Shown here: positions 27,656-39,935 of the stretch, piece after piece
Position numbering within the stretch: position 1 is the stretch's first letter
Layout: each line of letters begins with the position of its first letter
Assembly (NCBI RefSeq): GCF_900182725.1
Contig: NZ_FXTO01000007.1
Coordinates: 1 to 64,000, forward strand
Source of the DNA: Thalassovita litoralis
GTDB taxonomy: Bacteria; Pseudomonadota; Alphaproteobacteria; Rhodobacterales; Rhodobacteraceae
Reading direction: 5' to 3'
DNA length: 64,000 nucleotides
Made by a program: the position numbers and the translations under genes
Notes under the pieces: generated by a model
Told to the model about the DNA's origin: nothing
Database searches by the model: none
What the model saw: the letters and a program-made list of their open reading frames with translations, nothing else

Positions 27656-30600
27656 ATGAACCAGGAACTGACGAACAACCCGTTCAACCCGCTGACCCCG
27701 CCGAAGGTCTTTGACGAAATCAAGGTGTCGCTGGCATCGCCCGAGCGTATCCTGTCGTGGTCCTATGGCGAGATCAAAAAGCCGGAAACCATCAACTACC
27801 GCACGTTCAAGCCCGAACGTGACGGTCTGTTCTGTGCGCGTATCTTTGGCCCGATCAAAGATTACGAATGTCTGTGCGGCAAATATAAGCGCATGAAATA
27901 TCGCGGCGTTGTCTGCGAAAAATGCGGTGTCGAGGTGACGCTGCAAAAGGTTCGCCGCGAACGCATGGGCCATATCGAACTGGCCGCGCCTGTGGCGCAT
28001 ATCTGGTTCCTGAAATCGCTGCCCAGCCGGATCGGTCTGATGCTGGACATGACGCTGCGTGATCTGGAACGCGTTCTGTACTTTGAAAACTACGTTGTCA
28101 TCGAACCGGGTCTAACCGACCTGCAATACGGCCAGATGATGACCGAAGAAGAGTTCATGGACGCGCAGGACGCCTATGGCATGGATGCGTTCACCGCTAA
28201 TATCGGTGCCGAAGCGATCCGTGACATGCTGGCCCAGATTGATCTGGAGGCCGAAGCCGAACAGCTGCGTGCCGATCTGGCCGAAGCCACTGGCGAATTG
28301 AAGCCCAAGAAGATCATCAAGCGCCTGAAAGTGGTTGAATCCTTCCTTGAATCCGGCAACCGCCCGGAATGGATGGTGATGACCGTGATTCCGGTGATCC
28401 CGCCGGAACTGCGCCCGCTGGTGCCGCTGGATGGCGGTCGTTTCGCAACGTCCGACCTGAACGATCTGTATCGCCGCGTCATCAACCGGAACAACCGTCT
28501 GAAACGCCTGATCGAACTGCGCGCGCCCGATATCATCGTGCGGAACGAAAAGCGGATGCTGCAAGAATCCGTGGACGCGCTGTTTGACAACGGTCGTCGT
28601 GGCCGCGTGATCACTGGCGCGAACAAGCGCCCGCTGAAATCGCTGTCCGACATGCTGAAAGGTAAGCAGGGTCGCTTCCGTCAGAACCTTTTGGGGAAAC
28701 GCGTCGACTTCTCGGGTCGTTCGGTGATTGTGACCGGGCCGGAACTAAAACTGCATCAGTGCGGTTTGCCCAAGAAAATGGCGCTGGAACTGTTCAAGCC
28801 CTTCATCTACTCGCGACTGGAGGCCAAAGGCCTGTCCAGCACCGTGAAGCAGGCGAAGAAGCTGGTCGAAAAAGAGCGTCCCGAAGTTTGGGATATTCTG
28901 GACGAGGTGATCCGCGAACACCCCGTCATGCTGAACCGTGCGCCCACGCTGCACCGTTTGGGTATTCAGGCGTTTGAACCCACGCTGATCGAAGGGAAGG
29001 CAATTCAGCTTCACCCGCTGGTTTGTTCGGCGTTCAACGCTGACTTCGACGGGGACCAGATGGCTGTTCACGTGCCGCTGTCGCTGGAAGCACAGCTTGA
29101 AGCCCGCGTTCTGATGATGTCCACGAACAACGTTCTGTCGCCCGCCAACGGTGCGCCGATCATCGTTCCGTCGCAGGATATGATCTTGGGTCTGTACTAC
29201 ACGACCATCGAACGCGAAGGCATGAAGGGCGAAGGCATGGTCTTCGGCACGATCGACGAGGTGCAATATGCGCTGGATTCGGGTGCGGTTCACCTGCACG
29301 CGAAAATCACCGCGCGTATCCCGCAGATCGACGAAGAAGGTAACGAAGTGCTGAAGCGCTTTGAAACCACGCCGGGCCGGGTCCGTCTGGGTGCACTGCT
29401 GCCGCAGAACGCCAAGGCACCGTTTGAACTGGTGAACACGCTGCTGCGGAAAAAAGACGTGCAGCGCGTCATTGACACCGTGTACCGCTACTGTGGTCAG
29501 AAAGAATCTGTGATCTTCTGTGACCAGATCATGACCATGGGTTTCCGCGAAGCGTTCAAAGCCGGGATTTCCTTTGGCAAGGACGACATGGTGATCCCCG
29601 ACAACAAGTGGGAACTGGTCGAAGAAACCCGCGATCAGGTGAAAGACTTTGAACAGCAGTACATGGACGGTCTGATCACTCAGGGCGAAAAGTACAACAA
29701 AGTCGTCGATGCTTGGTCGAAGTGTAACGACAAGGTCACTGACGCTATGATGGGCACCATTTCGGCTGAAAAGCGGGACGAAAATGGCGCGGTCATGGAG
29801 CCGAACTCGGTTTACATGATGGCTCACTCTGGTGCGCGTGGCTCTGTTACGCAGATGAAGCAGCTGGGCGGGATGCGTGGCCTGATGGCCAAGCCGAACG
29901 GCGACATTATCGAAACGCCGATCATCTCGAACTTCAAGGAAGGTCTGACCGTTCTTGAATACTTCAACTCGACCCACGGCGCCCGTAAGGGTCTGTCGGA
30001 CACGGCACTGAAAACGGCGAACTCGGGGTATCTGACCCGCCGTCTGGTGGACGTGGCGCAGGATTGCATCGTGCGTCAGGTGGAATGTGGCACCGACCGT
30101 TCGATCACTGCCGAAGCGGCTGTGAACGATGGCGAAGTCGTGGCCTCGCTTGGGGATCGTATTCTGGGCCGTATGGCCGCAGAGGACATCCTGCGCCCCG
30201 GCACCGAAGAAGTGCTGGTCGCGAAAGGCACCCTGATCGACGAACGTATGGCTGACACCATCGAAGAAGCTGGCGTTCAGACCGCGCGTATCCGCAGCCC
30301 GCTGACCTGTGAAGCGGATGATGGCGTTTGCGCCAACTGCTATGGCCGTGACTTGGCCCGTGGTACTCGCGTGAACGTGGGTGAAGCGGTTGGGATCATC
30401 GCGGCGCAGTCGATCGGTGAACCCGGCACTCAGCTGACGATGCGGACTTTCCACATCGGCGGCGTGGCGCAGGGTGGTCAGCAGTCGTTCCTTGAGGCCT
30501 CGCAAGAGGGCGTGATCGAATTCGAAAACGCGCAGCTTCTGACCAACGCCAACGGCGAAGTTCTGACCATTGGCCGGAACATGAAGCTGAAGATCATGTC

Positions 30601-31897
30601 GGAAACCGGCGAAGAACGCGCCAGCCACAAACTGGGCTATGGTACGAAGCTGTTCGTGACCGAAGGTCAGAAAGTGTCGCGTGGCGATAAGCTGTTCGAA
30701 TGGGATCCTTACACCCTGCCGATCATTGCCGAAAAAGACGCGACTGCCAAATATGTGGACCTGGTCAGCGGGATCGCCGTGCGCGACGAAACCGATGATG
30801 CAACAGGTATGACACAGAAGATCGTGATCGACTGGCGCACCGCACCCAAAGGCAACGAACTGAAACCGGAAATCATTCTGGTGGATGAAGACGGCGAACC
30901 AGTCCGCAATGACGCTGGCAACCCGATCACCTATCCGATGTCGGTGGATGCAATTCTGTCGGTCGAAGATGGTCAGACCATCCGCGCCGGTGACGTTGTT
31001 GCGCGTATCCCGCGCGAAGGTGCCAAGACCAAGGACATCACCGGGGGTCTGCCCCGCGTGGCGGAACTGTTCGAAGCCCGTCGTCCGAAAGATCACGCGA
31101 TCATCGCCGAAATTGATGGGTACGTGCGCTTTGGTCGTGACTACAAGAACAAGCGTCGTATCACGATTGAACCGGCAGACGACAGCCGCGAACCCGTCGA
31201 ATACATGGTGCCCAAGGGCAAGCACATCCCGGTGCAGGAAGGCGACTTCGTGCAGAAGGGGGACTACATCATGGACGGGAACCCGGCCCCCCACGACATC
31301 CTTGCCATCATGGGTGTCGAGGCGCTGGCGAACTACATGATCGACGAGGTTCAGGACGTGTACCGCCTGCAAGGTGTGAAGATCAACGACAAGCATGTCG
31401 AAGTGATCGTGCGCCAGATGTTGCAGAAGTGGGAAATCTCTGACAGTGGCGATACCACGCTGCTGAAGGGCGAACATGTCGACAAGGCTGAATTCGACGC
31501 TGCGAACAAGAAGGTCGAAGACAAAGGTGGGCGTCCGGCATCGGGTGAACCGATCCTGCTGGGGATCACCAAAGCCTCGTTGCAGACCCGTTCGTTCATC
31601 TCGGCGGCGTCGTTCCAGGAAACCACCCGTGTGCTGACCGAAGCTTCGGTTCAGGGCAAGCGCGATAAACTGGTTGGCCTGAAAGAGAACGTCATCGTGG
31701 GCCGTCTGATCCCGGCAGGGACCGGCGGGGCCACCATGCGCGTGCGCCATATCGCGCAGACGCGTGACAATGTGGTGATCGAAGCCCGCCGCGAAGAAGC
31801 CGAAGCCGCCGCAGCACTGGCAGCCCCGGTGGACGATATTGTCGGCGGTGATGTTTTCGATACGCTGGTAAGCACGCCCGAAAGCCGCGAAGAATAA
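27656..31897 (+). CDS. rpoC: RNA polymerase beta-prime subunit
   Basis: The 1413-residue subunit carries the catalytic NADFDGD at residues 461-467. The N-terminal zinc-binding cysteines lie in [20 protein letters not shown], and a second cysteine cluster [17 protein letters not shown] is intact. The trigger loop region near TMRTFHIGG is present. It follows rpoB after 51 bases and ends at a strong terminator. Confidence 0.98.
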   Translation: MNQELTNNPFNPLTPPKVFDEIKVSLASPERILSWSYGEIKKPETINYRTFKPERDGLFCARIFGPIKDYECLCGKYKRMKYRGVVCEKCGVEVTLQKVRRERMGHIELAAPVAHIWFLKSLPSRIGLMLDMTLRDLERVLYFENYVVIEPGLTDLQYGQMMTEEEFMDAQDAYGMDAFTANIGAEAIRDMLAQIDLEAEAEQLRADLAEATGELKPKKIIKRLKVVESFLESGNRPEWMVMTVIPVIPPELRPLVPLDGGRFATSDLNDLYRRVINRNNRLKRLIELRAPDIIVRNEKRMLQESVDALFDNGRRGRVITGANKRPLKSLSDMLKGKQGRFRQNLLGKRVDFSGRSVIVTGPELKLHQCGLPKKMALELFKPFIYSRLEAKGLSSTVKQAKKLVEKERPEVWDILDEVIREHPVMLNRAPTLHRLGIQAFEPTLIEGKAIQLHPLVCSAFNADFDGDQMAVHVPLSLEAQLEARVLMMSTNNVLSPANGAPIIVPSQDMILGLYYTTIEREGMKGEGMVFGTIDEVQYALDSGAVHLHAKITARIPQIDEEGNEVLKRFETTPGRVRLGALLPQNAKAPFELVNTLLRKKDVQRVIDTVYRYCGQKESVIFCDQIMTMGFREAFKAGISFGKDDMVIPDNKWELVEETRDQVKDFEQQYMDGLITQGEKYNKVVDAWSKCNDKVTDAMMGTISAEKRDENGAVMEPNSVYMMAHSGARGSVTQMKQLGGMRGLMAKPNGDIIETPIISNFKEGLTVLEYFNSTHGARKGLSDTALKTANSGYLTRRLVDVAQDCIVRQVECGTDRSITAEAAVNDGEVVASLGDRILGRMAAEDILRPGTEEVLVAKGTLIDERMADTIEEAGVQTARIRSPLTCEADDGVCANCYGRDLARGTRVNVGEAVGIIAAQSIGEPGTQLTMRTFHIGGVAQGGQQSFLEASQEGVIEFENAQLLTNANGEVLTIGRNMKLKIMSETGEERASHKLGYGTKLFVTEGQKVSRGDKLFEWDPYTLPIIAEKDATAKYVDLVSGIAVRDETDDATGMTQKIVIDWRTAPKGNELKPEIILVDEDGEPVRNDAGNPITYPMSVDAILSVEDGQTIRAGDVVARIPREGAKTKDITGGLPRVAELFEARRPKDHAIIAEIDGYVRFGRDYKNKRRITIEPADDSREPVEYMVPKGKHIPVQEGDFVQKGDYIMDGNPAPHDILAIMGVEALANYMIDEVQDVYRLQGVKINDKHVEVIVRQMLQKWEISDSGDTTLLKGEHVDKAEFDAANKKVEDKGGRPASGEPILLGITKASLQTRSFISAASFQETTRVLTEASVQGKRDKLVGLKENVIVGRLIPAGTGGATMRVRHIAQTRDNVVIEARREEAEAAAALAAPVDDIVGGDVFDTLVSTPESREE

Positions 31898-31921
31898 TTC
31901 GCACTGACGGTTCAATTTCTG

Positions 31922-31955
31922 AAAGGCCCCCGAAAACTTCGGGGGCCTTTTCTTT
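31922..31955 (+). terminator. rpoBC operon terminator
   Basis: AAAGGCCCCCGAA pairs perfectly with TTCGGGGGCCTTT around AAC, followed by TCTTT. Confidence 0.92.
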
Positions 31956-32089
31956 GGTGCTGTTTGGGAACCGAGCGGGGCAGGGGCCGTATTATTCCGG
32001 TGGGGCTGGACGCGCGGCACAAGAATGCGCAAAGCTTTCCGGGCGTTGGCAGGCGTACAGACCCGGCCCGCCACACCTTCGGAGATTTT

Positions 32090-32986
32090 ATGACCCTTTC
32101 GATTTCGGACAATACCCGCGGCGCGGTGCTGATGATGGGCAGCATGGCGGCATTCACCCTGAACGATACGTTTGTCAAAGCCCTGGCCGGAGAGGTGCCA
32201 CTGTTCCAGCTTTTGGTGCTGCGCGGGGTGCTGACCACGTTGTTCAGCGGTGTTTTGGCGTGGAAGATGGGGGCGCTGCATCTGCGTATCCCGCCGCGTG
32301 ACCGGGGGTTGATCGTATTGCGGATGATCGGGGAAATCGGCGCGGCCTATTTTTTCCTGACGGCGCTGTTCAACATGCCGTTGGCCAATGTCACTGCGAT
32401 CCTGCAATCCCTGCCGTTGCTGGTCACGCTTTGCGCGGCGCTGTTTTTTGGCGAAGCCTTGGGCTGGCGCAGGATTACGGCCATTCTGATCGGTCTGTGC
32501 GGGGTGATGCTGATCGTGCGACCGGGGGCAGAAGGGTTCAATATCTATTCGGTTTATGCGCTGATCTCGGTTGCTTTCGTGGTGCTGCGCGATTTATCCA
32601 CCCGTCGGCTGAGCGGGGCGACCCCTTCCATGATGGTCACATTTGCCACGACATTTTCGGTGACGCTGTTTTTTGGCGCGGCCAGCGTGACCGTGGATTG
32701 GGTGCCGCTGAACCAGACCAACACCCTGCTGATCCTTGGCGCGGCGGGAATGGTGATGGGGGGCTATGTGCTGTCAGTGATGGTGATGCGGGTGGGGGAA
32801 ATCTCGTTCGTGGCACCGTTCCGCTATACCGGGCTGATCTGGGCGCTGACGCTGGGCTGGTTCGTCTTTGGCGACTGGCCCCGCCCGCTGACCCTGATCG
32901 GCGCGGCGATCGTTGTGGGCAGCGGCGTCTTTATGCTGTACAGAGAAAGGCAACTGGCCCAACGGATCCGACAAAAGGAACGCTGA
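32090..32986 (+). CDS. EamA/DMT-family transporter
   Basis: The 298-residue protein has about ten hydrophobic helices in two EamA repeats, typical of inner-membrane drug/metabolite exporters. The first repeat opens with GAVLMMGSMAAFTLNDTFVK; the second includes FVAPFRYTGLIWALTLGW. The ATG at 32090 has a GGAG site; an upstream frame from 31964 overlaps the rpoC terminator flank. The substrate is unknown. The stop overlaps the ATG of the small frame that follows (TGATG). Confidence 0.9.
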   Translation: MTLSISDNTRGAVLMMGSMAAFTLNDTFVKALAGEVPLFQLLVLRGVLTTLFSGVLAWKMGALHLRIPPRDRGLIVLRMIGEIGAAYFFLTALFNMPLANVTAILQSLPLLVTLCAALFFGEALGWRRITAILIGLCGVMLIVRPGAEGFNIYSVYALISVAFVVLRDLSTRRLSGATPSMMVTFATTFSVTLFFGAASVTVDWVPLNQTNTLLILGAAGMVMGGYVLSVMVMRVGEISFVAPFRYTGLIWALTLGWFVFGDWPRPLTLIGAAIVVGSGVFMLYRERQLAQRIRQKER

Positions 32987-33117
32987 TGGCGGTAGAGGTA
33001 CAAGTACAAGGTTTATGTCGGTGGTCCTATCCTTCGGCCCCCGGCGCGTTTCAAAAAGAACCCGAACAGGCCGATCTGGCCGCATTGCGGAAGGGTGGGG
33101 GGCTGCTGCGGGCGTAA
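32986..33117 (+). pseudogene. Possible N-terminal remnant of a glycosyltransferase-like gene
   Basis: This 43-codon frame starts within the stop of the transporter gene. Its opening VQGLCRWSYPSAPGAFQ resembles, from memory, the N-terminus of proteins in the putative rhamnosyltransferase family (PF11316). The expected rest of that protein, several hundred residues, is missing; the frame ends just before the rpsL promoter. It could instead be a genuine small protein. Confidence is low because the match is short. Confidence 0.35.
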
Positions 33118-33422
33118 TCTGCGCGGGGGCCGTTCAGGAACCTGAAAACCCCTGCGCTTGTTGACAACCTGCGCGACTCCCCCTATACGGCGCAACATCC
33201 GGCACAGGGGACAAATGTCCCTTTCGTCGAATTCAACATTGTAGTGGCCAAGATCCGGGCAACTTTGCCGCCCCGATCCTCTGCAAACTCACCGCGTCGT
33301 TTGCCTCGGAATGGAAACGATTGCGGTTTTTGTCTATGTGGGCGCGTCATGCGTGTCTGAATTGTCATCGCCTGCGGTTTCGGCCAATGGCAGCACTTGA
33401 GTAGGAAACGGGGAAACACCCA
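33118..33422 (+). other. Intergenic leader region of the str operon
   Basis: This 305-base stretch holds the rpsL promoter (33161-33189) and an untranslated leader of roughly 225 bases. No gene is seen in it. No long perfect hairpin was recognised by eye. Confidence 0.5.
33161..33189 (+). promoter_or_regulatory. Sigma-70 promoter of the str operon
   Basis: A perfect -35 TTGACA (33161-33166) and a -10 TATACG (33184-33189) are exactly 17 bases apart. It is the best promoter match in the window and faces rpsL, about 230 bases downstream. Confidence 0.8.
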
Positions 33423-33794
33423 ATGCCAACGATCCAACAGCTGATCCGCAAGCCGCGTCAGCCCAAAGTCAAACGTTCGAAGTCCATGCACCTGGAACAG
33501 TGCCCGCAGAAACGCGGCGTCTGCACCCGTGTGTACACCACCACGCCGAAGAAGCCGAACTCGGCTATGCGTAAAGTTGCGAAGGTCCGCCTGACCAACG
33601 GTTACGAGGTGATCAGCTACATCCCCGGTGAAAGCCACAACCTTCAGGAACACTCTGTGGTTCTGATCCGTGGCGGCCGTGTAAAAGACCTTCCGGGTGT
33701 CCGTTACCACATTCTGCGTGGTGTGTTGGATACCCAAGGCGTCAAAGATCGTAAGCAACGTCGTTCGAAATACGGCGCGAAGCGTCCGAAATAA
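33423..33794 (+). CDS. rpsL: 30S ribosomal protein S12
   Basis: The 123-residue product lines the decoding centre. Lys43 in [10 protein letters not shown] and Lys88 in GGRVKDLPG, the classic streptomycin-resistance sites, are wild type. Asp89, often beta-methylthiolated, is present. It is the first gene of the rpsL-rpsG-fusA-tuf operon. Confidence 0.98.
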   Translation: MPTIQQLIRKPRQPKVKRSKSMHLEQCPQKRGVCTRVYTTTPKKPNSAMRKVAKVRLTNGYEVISYIPGESHNLQEHSVVLIRGGRVKDLPGVRYHILRGVLDTQGVKDRKQRRSKYGAKRPK

Positions 33795-33803
33795 GAGGAT
33801 TAA

Positions 33804-34277
<474 letters not shown>

Positions 34278-34298
34278 TCCCCAAGAGGTTTTGAACCA

Positions 34299-36416
34299 AT
34301 GGCACGCGAATATCCGCTCGACCGTTACCGTAACTTCGGTATCATGGCGCACATCGACGCAGGGAAAACCACCTGCTCGGAACGCATCCTGTTTTACACC
34401 GGCAAATCCCACAACCTTGGCGAGGTGCACGATGGTGCAGCCACCATGGACTGGATGGAGCAGGAACAGGAACGCGGGATCACCATCACCTCGGCTGCGA
34501 CCACGACTTTCTGGGAACGCACCGAAGACGGTGAAAATGCTGAGACTGAAAAGCACCGCCTGAACATCATCGACACCCCCGGCCACGTTGACTTCACTAT
34601 CGAAGTTGAACGTTCGCTGGCGGTTCTGGATGGTGCCGTTTGCGTTCTGGACGCAAACGCCGGTGTTGAACCGCAGACTGAAACCGTGTGGCGTCAGGCT
34701 GACCGCTACAAGGTTCCGCGTATCGTGTTCGTCAACAAGATGGACAAAATCGGCGCGGACTTCTTCAACTGCGTTCGCATGATCGAAGACCGCACCGGCG
34801 CCCGCGCGGTTCCGGTTGGTATTCCGATCGGTGCCGAGACCGAGCTGGAAGGTCTGGTCGATCTGGTCACCATGAAAGAATGGGTCTGGCGCGGCGATGA
34901 CTTGGGTGCCTCCTGGGTTCAGGAAGACATCCGCGAAAGCCTGCAAGACATGGCCGCCGAATGGCGCGGCAAGATGGTCGAAGCTGCTGTCGAAGAAGAC
35001 GACGACGCAATGATGGCCTATCTGGAAGGCGAAGAGCCTGACGTTCCCACCCTGCGCAAACTGCTGCGCAAGGGGACGCTGGCCCTGCATTTCGTGCCGG
35101 TTCTGGGCGGTTCCGCGTTCAAGAACAAAGGTGTACAGCCGCTGCTGAACGCCGTGATCGACTATCTGCCCAGCCCGCTGGACGTTGTCGATTATATGGG
35201 CTTCAAACCCGGTGACGAAGAAGAAGTTCGTAACATTGCCCGCCGTGCGGACGATGCGATGCCCTTCGCCGGTCTGGCGTTCAAAATCATGAACGACCCC
35301 TTTGTTGGCTCGCTGACCTTCACCCGTCTGTATTCGGGCGTGTTGAACAAAGGCGACTCGGTTCTGAACTCGACCAAAGGGAAGAAAGAGCGCATCGGTC
35401 GTATGATGATGATGCACTCCAACAACCGTGAGGAAATCGAAGAAGCGTTTGCAGGCGACATCATCGCGCTGGCGGGTCTGAAAGACACCACCACGGGCGA
35501 TACCCTGTGCGACGTGAAAGAGCCGGTGGTTCTGGAAACCATGACCTTCCCCGAGCCGGTGATCGAAATCGCCGTCGAGCCGAAGACCAAAGGCGACCAG
35601 GAAAAAATGTCGGCGGGTCTGGCCCGTCTGGCAGCCGAAGACCCCTCCTTCCGTGTGGAAACTGATCTGGAATCCGGTCAGACCATCATGAAAGGCATGG
35701 GCGAACTTCACCTGGACATTCTGGTGGACCGTCTGAAGCGTGAATTCAAGGTTGAGGCCAACATCGGTGCGCCGCAGGTGGCTTACCGTGAAACCATCAG
35801 CCACGAAGCCGAAGTCGACTACACCCACAAGAAACAGTCGGGTGGTTCGGGTCAGTTCGCACGCGTCAAAATGGTCATCACCCCGACCGAGCCGGGCGAA
35901 GGCTATTCGTTCGAGTCGAAGATCGTTGGTGGTTCGGTGCCGAAGGAATACGTTCCGGGCGTCGAAAAAGGCATCAAATCCGTCATGGACTCGGGCCCGC
36001 TGGCTGGCTTCCCTGTGATCGACTTCAAAGTGGCGCTGATCGACGGTGCTTTCCACGATGTTGACTCGTCGGTTCTGGCCTTCGAAATCGCAGCCCGTGC
36101 CGGTATGCGCGAAGGCATGAAAAAAGCTGGCGCGAAACTGCTGGAACCTGTGATGAAGGTCGAAGTCGTGACCCCGGAAGAATACACCGGCGGTATCATC
36201 GGCGACCTGACTTCTCGTCGTGGTCAGGTGTCCGGTCAGGAAAACCGTGGCAACGCGATTGCAATCAACGCATTCGTGCCGCTGGCCAACATGTTCGGCT
36301 ACATCAACACCCTGCGCTCGATGTCCTCGGGCCGCGCGCAGTTCACGATGCAGTTCGACCATTACGATCCGGTTCCGCAGAACATCTCGGACGAGATCCA
36401 GAAGAAATACGCATAA
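34299..36416 (+). CDS. fusA: Elongation factor G
   Basis: The 705-residue GTPase drives translocation. The P-loop AHIDAGKT is at residues 17-24, the switch [11 protein letters not shown] follows, then NKMDK. Domains III-V follow at normal length; domain IV begins near the QVAYRE segment. A palindromic repeat lies between its stop and tuf2. Confidence 0.98.
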   Translation: MAREYPLDRYRNFGIMAHIDAGKTTCSERILFYTGKSHNLGEVHDGAATMDWMEQEQERGITITSAATTTFWERTEDGENAETEKHRLNIIDTPGHVDFTIEVERSLAVLDGAVCVLDANAGVEPQTETVWRQADRYKVPRIVFVNKMDKIGADFFNCVRMIEDRTGARAVPVGIPIGAETELEGLVDLVTMKEWVWRGDDLGASWVQEDIRESLQDMAAEWRGKMVEAAVEEDDDAMMAYLEGEEPDVPTLRKLLRKGTLALHFVPVLGGSAFKNKGVQPLLNAVIDYLPSPLDVVDYMGFKPGDEEEVRNIARRADDAMPFAGLAFKIMNDPFVGSLTFTRLYSGVLNKGDSVLNSTKGKKERIGRMMMMHSNNREEIEEAFAGDIIALAGLKDTTTGDTLCDVKEPVVLETMTFPEPVIEIAVEPKTKGDQEKMSAGLARLAAEDPSFRVETDLESGQTIMKGMGELHLDILVDRLKREFKVEANIGAPQVAYRETISHEAEVDYTHKKQSGGSGQFARVKMVITPTEPGEGYSFESKIVGGSVPKEYVPGVEKGIKSVMDSGPLAGFPVIDFKVALIDGAFHDVDSSVLAFEIAARAGMREGMKKAGAKLLEPVMKVEVVTPEEYTGGIIGDLTSRRGQVSGQENRGNAIAINAFVPLANMFGYINTLRSMSSGRAQFTMQFDHYDPVPQNISDEIQKKYA

Positions 36417-36420
36417 CAGC

Positions 36421-36474
36421 GGTGGGCCATCAGGCCCACCCTACCCACCCCGTAGGGTGCGCGATCCGCGCACC
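36421..36474. repeat. REP-like palindromic repeat between fusA and tuf2
   Basis: Two perfect hairpins stand in line: GGTGGGCC-ATCA-GGCCCACC at 36421-36440 and GGTGCGCG-ATC-CGCGCACC at 36456-36474. Between them CCCTAC at 36439 pairs with GTAGGG at 36452. The GTAGGGTG block recurs in the inverted repeat at 40545-40612. Confidence 0.65.
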
Positions 36475-36497
36475 GCTCACGTTTAAAGGAGGCCATC

Positions 36498-37673
36498 ATG
36501 GCAAAGGAAAAGTTTGCGCGTAATAAGCCGCACGTCAACATCGGCACGATTGGTCACGTTGACCACGGCAAGACCACGCTGACCGCAGCGATCACCAAAT
36601 ATTTTGGTGACTTCAAAGCCTACGACCAGATCGACGGCGCACCGGAAGAAAAAGCACGCGGGATCACGATCTCGACCGCGCACGTTGAGTACGAAACCGA
36701 GTCGCGCCACTACGCGCACGTCGACTGCCCCGGCCACGCTGACTATGTGAAAAACATGATCACCGGTGCTGCGCAGATGGACGGCGGCATTCTGGTTGTG
36801 AACGCAGCTGACGGCCCCATGCCGCAGACCCGCGAACACATCCTGCTGGCGCGTCAGGTTGGTGTGCCTGCGCTGGTCGTGTTCATGAACAAAGTTGACC
36901 AGGTTGACGACGAAGAGCTGCTGGAGCTGGTGGAAATGGAAATCCGCGAGCTGCTGTCGACCTACGACTTCCCGGGCGACGATATTCCGATCGTTGCAGG
37001 TTCGGCTCTGGCCGCAATGGAAGGCCGCGATCCTGAAATCGGCGAAAACAAGATCCGCGAACTGATGGCGGCTGTTGACGAGTACATCCCGACCCCGGCA
37101 CGTGCTGTTGACCAGCCGTTCCTGATGCCGATCGAAGACGTGTTCTCGATCTCGGGCCGTGGTACTGTTGTGACGGGTCGTGTGGAACGTGGCGTGATCA
37201 ACGTTGGCGATTCGATCGAAATCGTTGGGATCAAAGACACCCAGACCACGACCTGTACCGGCGTTGAAATGTTCCGCAAACTGCTGGATCGCGGTGAAGC
37301 AGGCGACAACATCGGCGCGCTGCTGCGCGGTATCGACCGCGAGAAAGTTGAGCGTGGTCAGGTTCTGTGTAAGCCGGGTTCGGTTAACCCGCACACCAAG
37401 TTCGAAGCCGAGGTCTACATTCTGACCAAGGAAGAAGGCGGTCGTCACACCCCGTTCTTTGCGAACTACCGTCCGCAGTTCTACTTCCGGACCACCGACG
37501 TGACCGGGACCTGCATCCTGCCGGAAGGCACTGAAATGGTGATGCCTGGCGACAACCTGAAACTGTCGGCCGAGCTGATCGCACCGATCGCAATGGAAGA
37601 AGGCCTGCGCTTCGCTATCCGCGAAGGTGGCCGTACCGTTGGTTCGGGCGTTGTGTCGAAAATTCTGGCCTGA
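36498..37673 (+). CDS. tuf: Elongation factor Tu, copy 2
   Basis: The 391-residue protein and its DNA are identical to tuf1 at 17222-18397. It has a strong ribosome site AAAGGAGG before the ATG. This is the ancestral str-operon location downstream of fusA. Identity begins exactly at the ATG and runs through the terminator to 37725, where the first mismatch with the other copy occurs (G here, A at 18450). Confidence 0.98.
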   Translation: MAKEKFARNKPHVNIGTIGHVDHGKTTLTAAITKYFGDFKAYDQIDGAPEEKARGITISTAHVEYETESRHYAHVDCPGHADYVKNMITGAAQMDGGILVVNAADGPMPQTREHILLARQVGVPALVVFMNKVDQVDDEELLELVEMEIRELLSTYDFPGDDIPIVAGSALAAMEGRDPEIGENKIRELMAAVDEYIPTPARAVDQPFLMPIEDVFSISGRGTVVTGRVERGVINVGDSIEIVGIKDTQTTTCTGVEMFRKLLDRGEAGDNIGALLRGIDREKVERGQVLCKPGSVNPHTKFEAEVYILTKEEGGRHTPFFANYRPQFYFRTTDVTGTCILPEGTEMVMPGDNLKLSAELIAPIAMEEGLRFAIREGGRTVGSGVVSKILA

Positions 37674-37698
37674 TCCGACGATCTCGCCAAGACTACAG

Positions 37699-37726
37699 AG
37701 GGCCGCTGGAAACAGCGGCCCTTTTG
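37699..37726 (+). terminator. tuf2 terminator
   Basis: The same AGGGCCGCTG-GAAA-CAGCGGCCCT hairpin as after tuf1, followed by TTTTGCTTTT. It closes the str operon. Confidence 0.88.
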
Positions 37727-37765
37727 CTTTTGGGGCTGGTTTGAGAAATTCCGCCAAACTCCCCC

Positions 37766-37794
37766 TTGCCACATGGCCTGCACCCCTGTAAGGA
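37766..37794 (+). promoter_or_regulatory. Possible promoter of the S10 operon
   Basis: TTGCCA at 37766-37771 and TAAGGA at 37789-37794 are 17 bases apart, 120 bases before rpsJ. The -10 match is weak. The leader contains GGTTCTTATCAAGAACATGGC, where GTTCTT and AAGAAC can pair. Confidence 0.4.
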
Positions 37795-37913
37795 GCGCGG
37801 GTTCTTATCAAGAACATGGCGGCGGGGTGATTCCCGCCGTTTGGGTTCGATGAGGGTCGACGATGCGCGTAGGTCCTCCTCTCAACTCCAACGCCTATGA
37901 AAAGGCAGATGTA

Positions 37914-38228
37914 ATGCAAAGCCAAAACATTCGCATTCGGCTGAAGGCATTCGATTACCGGGTTCTGGACGCCAGCACCCAGGAAATCGTGAACACGGCA
38001 AAGCGCACTGGCGCTCAGGTCCGTGGCCCGATCCCGCTTCCGAACAAGATTGAGAAGTTCACCGTTCTGCGTGGCCCTCACATCGACAAGAAATCCCGTG
38101 ACCAGTTCGAGATCCGTACGCACAAGCGTATGCTCGACATCGTTGATCCGACCCCCCAGACCGTGGACGCGCTGATGAAGCTCGACCTGGCCGCTGGTGT
38201 GGACGTCGAAATCAAGCTGCAATCGTAA
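37914..38228 (+). CDS. rpsJ: 30S ribosomal protein S10 (NusE)
   Basis: The 104-residue product begins [19 protein letters not shown] and includes the [20 protein letters not shown] loop. It works in the 30S head and as NusE in antitermination. The ATG at 37914 is chosen over one at 37863, which adds 17 unrelated residues. Confidence 0.97.
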   Translation: MQSQNIRIRLKAFDYRVLDASTQEIVNTAKRTGAQVRGPIPLPNKIEKFTVLRGPHIDKKSRDQFEIRTHKRMLDIVDPTPQTVDALMKLDLAAGVDVEIKLQS

Positions 38229-38246
38229 GATCGGAGGGTATGTAAG

Positions 38247-38975
38247 ATGCGCTCTGGTGTTATCGCCAAGAAAATGGGCATGACTCGCCTGTTCATGGAA
38301 GACGGTCGTCAGATCCCTGTGACTGTTCTTTCGCTGGAAAACCTTCAGGTTGTCGCACAGCGCACCACCGACAAAGACGGCTACACCGCCGTTCAGTTGG
38401 GTGCAGGCGCGGCCAAGGTGAAACGCGTTTCCAAAGCGATGCGCGGCCACTTCGCTGCTGCGAAAGTCGAGCCGAAGCGTAAGCTGGCCGAATTCCGCGT
38501 CACCGAAGACAACCTGATCGAAGTTGGCGCCGAAATTTCGGCCGAGCATTACATTGCCGGTCAGAAAGTGGACGTTGCAGGCACCTCGATCGGTAAAGGC
38601 TTTGCCGGTGCCATGAAACGCCACAACTTCGGTGGTCTGCGCGCCTCGCACGGTGTGTCGATCAGCCACCGTTCGCACGGTTCGACTGGCCAGTGTCAGG
38701 ATCCGGGCAAGGTGTTCAAAGGCAAGAAAATGGCAGGCCACATGGGTGCCGTTCGCGTGACCACCCAGAACTTGGAAGTCGTGAAAACCGACGCCGACCG
38801 TGGCCTGATCATGGTCAAAGGTGCCGTTCCCGGCTCCAAGGGCGGCTGGGTCACCATCAAGGATGCCGTGAAGAAGAAACTGCCCGAGAACGTACCGTTC
38901 CCGGCAGCTCTGAAATCGGCTGCTGTTGCTGCGGCTCCGGCCGAAGAAGCGCCCGCCGAAGGGGGTGAAGCATGA
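38247..38975 (+). CDS. rplC: 50S ribosomal protein L3
   Basis: The 242-residue product has [16 protein letters not shown] at the start and the [15 protein letters not shown] loop reaching the peptidyl transferase centre. The C-terminal Ala/Glu-rich tail (from about residue 222) is longer than in E. coli. Its stop overlaps rplD by four bases. Confidence 0.97.
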   Translation: MRSGVIAKKMGMTRLFMEDGRQIPVTVLSLENLQVVAQRTTDKDGYTAVQLGAGAAKVKRVSKAMRGHFAAAKVEPKRKLAEFRVTEDNLIEVGAEISAEHYIAGQKVDVAGTSIGKGFAGAMKRHNFGGLRASHGVSISHRSHGSTGQCQDPGKVFKGKKMAGHMGAVRVTTQNLEVVKTDADRGLIMVKGAVPGSKGGWVTIKDAVKKKLPENVPFPAALKSAAVAAAPAEEAPAEGGEA

Positions 38976-39589
38976 AACTTGACGTGATCAATCTGGACGG
39001 CGGCAATGCCGGTTCGGTGGAACTGTCCGACGACCTGTTCGGCCTGGAACCCCGCGCTGACATTCTGCACCGTGTGGTCCGCTGGCAGCGTAACAAAGCG
39101 CAGGCCGGTACCCACAAAGTGCTGACCAAGTCGGAAGTGAGCTACTCGACCAAGAAGATCTATCGCCAAAAAGGCACCGGCGGCGCACGCCACGGTTCGC
39201 GTAAGGCACCGATCTTCCGCAAGGGTGGTATCTACAAGGGGCCGACCCCGCGTAGCCACGCCCACGACCTGCCCAAGAAGTTCCGCGCTTTGGGCCTGAA
39301 GCACGCACTGTCGGCGAAAGCCAAAGCAGGCGCGCTGGTCGTGATCGAGAATGCAGAAGCTGAAGGCAAAACCGCAGCTCTGGCCAAGCAGGTGAAAAAC
39401 CTGGGCTGGAAGCGCGCGCTGATCATCGACGGCGCAACGGTCAACGAAGGCTTCCTGCAAGCAGCCCGCAACATCGAAGGTCTGGACATCCTGCCGTCGA
39501 TGGGCGCCAACGTGTATGATATCCTGAAGCGTGACACTCTGGTGATCACCAAAGCAGGTATCGAAGCTCTGGAGGCTCGTCTGAAATGA
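38972..39589 (+). CDS. rplD: 50S ribosomal protein L4
   Basis: The 205-residue product has the exit-tunnel loop [21 protein letters not shown]. In E. coli L4 also represses the S10 operon. It overlaps rplC and rplW by four bases each. Confidence 0.97.
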   Translation: MKLDVINLDGGNAGSVELSDDLFGLEPRADILHRVVRWQRNKAQAGTHKVLTKSEVSYSTKKIYRQKGTGGARHGSRKAPIFRKGGIYKGPTPRSHAHDLPKKFRALGLKHALSAKAKAGALVVIENAEAEGKTAALAKQVKNLGWKRALIIDGATVNEGFLQAARNIEGLDILPSMGANVYDILKRDTLVITKAGIEALEARLK

Positions 39590-39882
39590 CCACCAAAGCA
39601 GAACTCTATGACGTGATCCGCAAGCCGGTCATCACCGAGAAGGCCACTATGGCTTCGGAAAACGGTGCTGTCGTGTTCGAGGTCGCCATCGACGCCAACA
39701 AACCCCAGATCAAAGAGGCCGTTGAGTCCCTGTTTGGTGTGAAGGTGAAAGCGGTGAACACCACCGTCACCAAGGGTAAAGTTAAGCGTTTCCGCGGCCA
39801 ACTGGGCAAGCGTAAAGACGTAAAGAAAGCCTATGTGACCCTCGAAGAGGGTAACACGATCGACGTGACCACTGGTCTGTAA
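39586..39882 (+). CDS. rplW: 50S ribosomal protein L23
   Basis: The 98-residue product has the N-terminal [15 protein letters not shown] and the docking-site region for signal recognition particle and trigger factor. A terminator 22 bases downstream separates it from rplB, which is unusual, since rplW and rplB are normally adjacent. Confidence 0.97.
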   Translation: MTTKAELYDVIRKPVITEKATMASENGAVVFEVAIDANKPQIKEAVESLFGVKVKAVNTTVTKGKVKRFRGQLGKRKDVKKAYVTLEEGNTIDVTTGL

Positions 39883-39903
39883 GATCGCGCTTTCTGTGAG
39901 ATT

Positions 39904-39935
39904 AAAAGCCCCCCGGTGTAAGCTGGGGGGCTTTT
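39904..39935. terminator. Bidirectional terminator after rplW, shared with parE
   Basis: AAAAGCCCCCC pairs with GGGGGGCTTTT around a ten-base loop. The A and T tracts on both sides let it work in both directions. Its right edge overlaps the stop codon of the minus-strand toxin gene. Confidence 0.85.

Noticed and set aside
23438-28000. A 1520-codon minus-strand open frame across rpoB and part of rpoC
   Set aside because: It is the antisense of a real gene in a G+C-rich, codon-biased region. The product is His/Arg/Gln-rich without family motifs, and rpoB is certain on the plus strand.
28745-32407. A 1220-codon minus-strand open frame across rpoC
   Set aside because: It is an antisense shadow caused by biased codon use; it crosses the rpoC terminator and has no domain or ribosome site.
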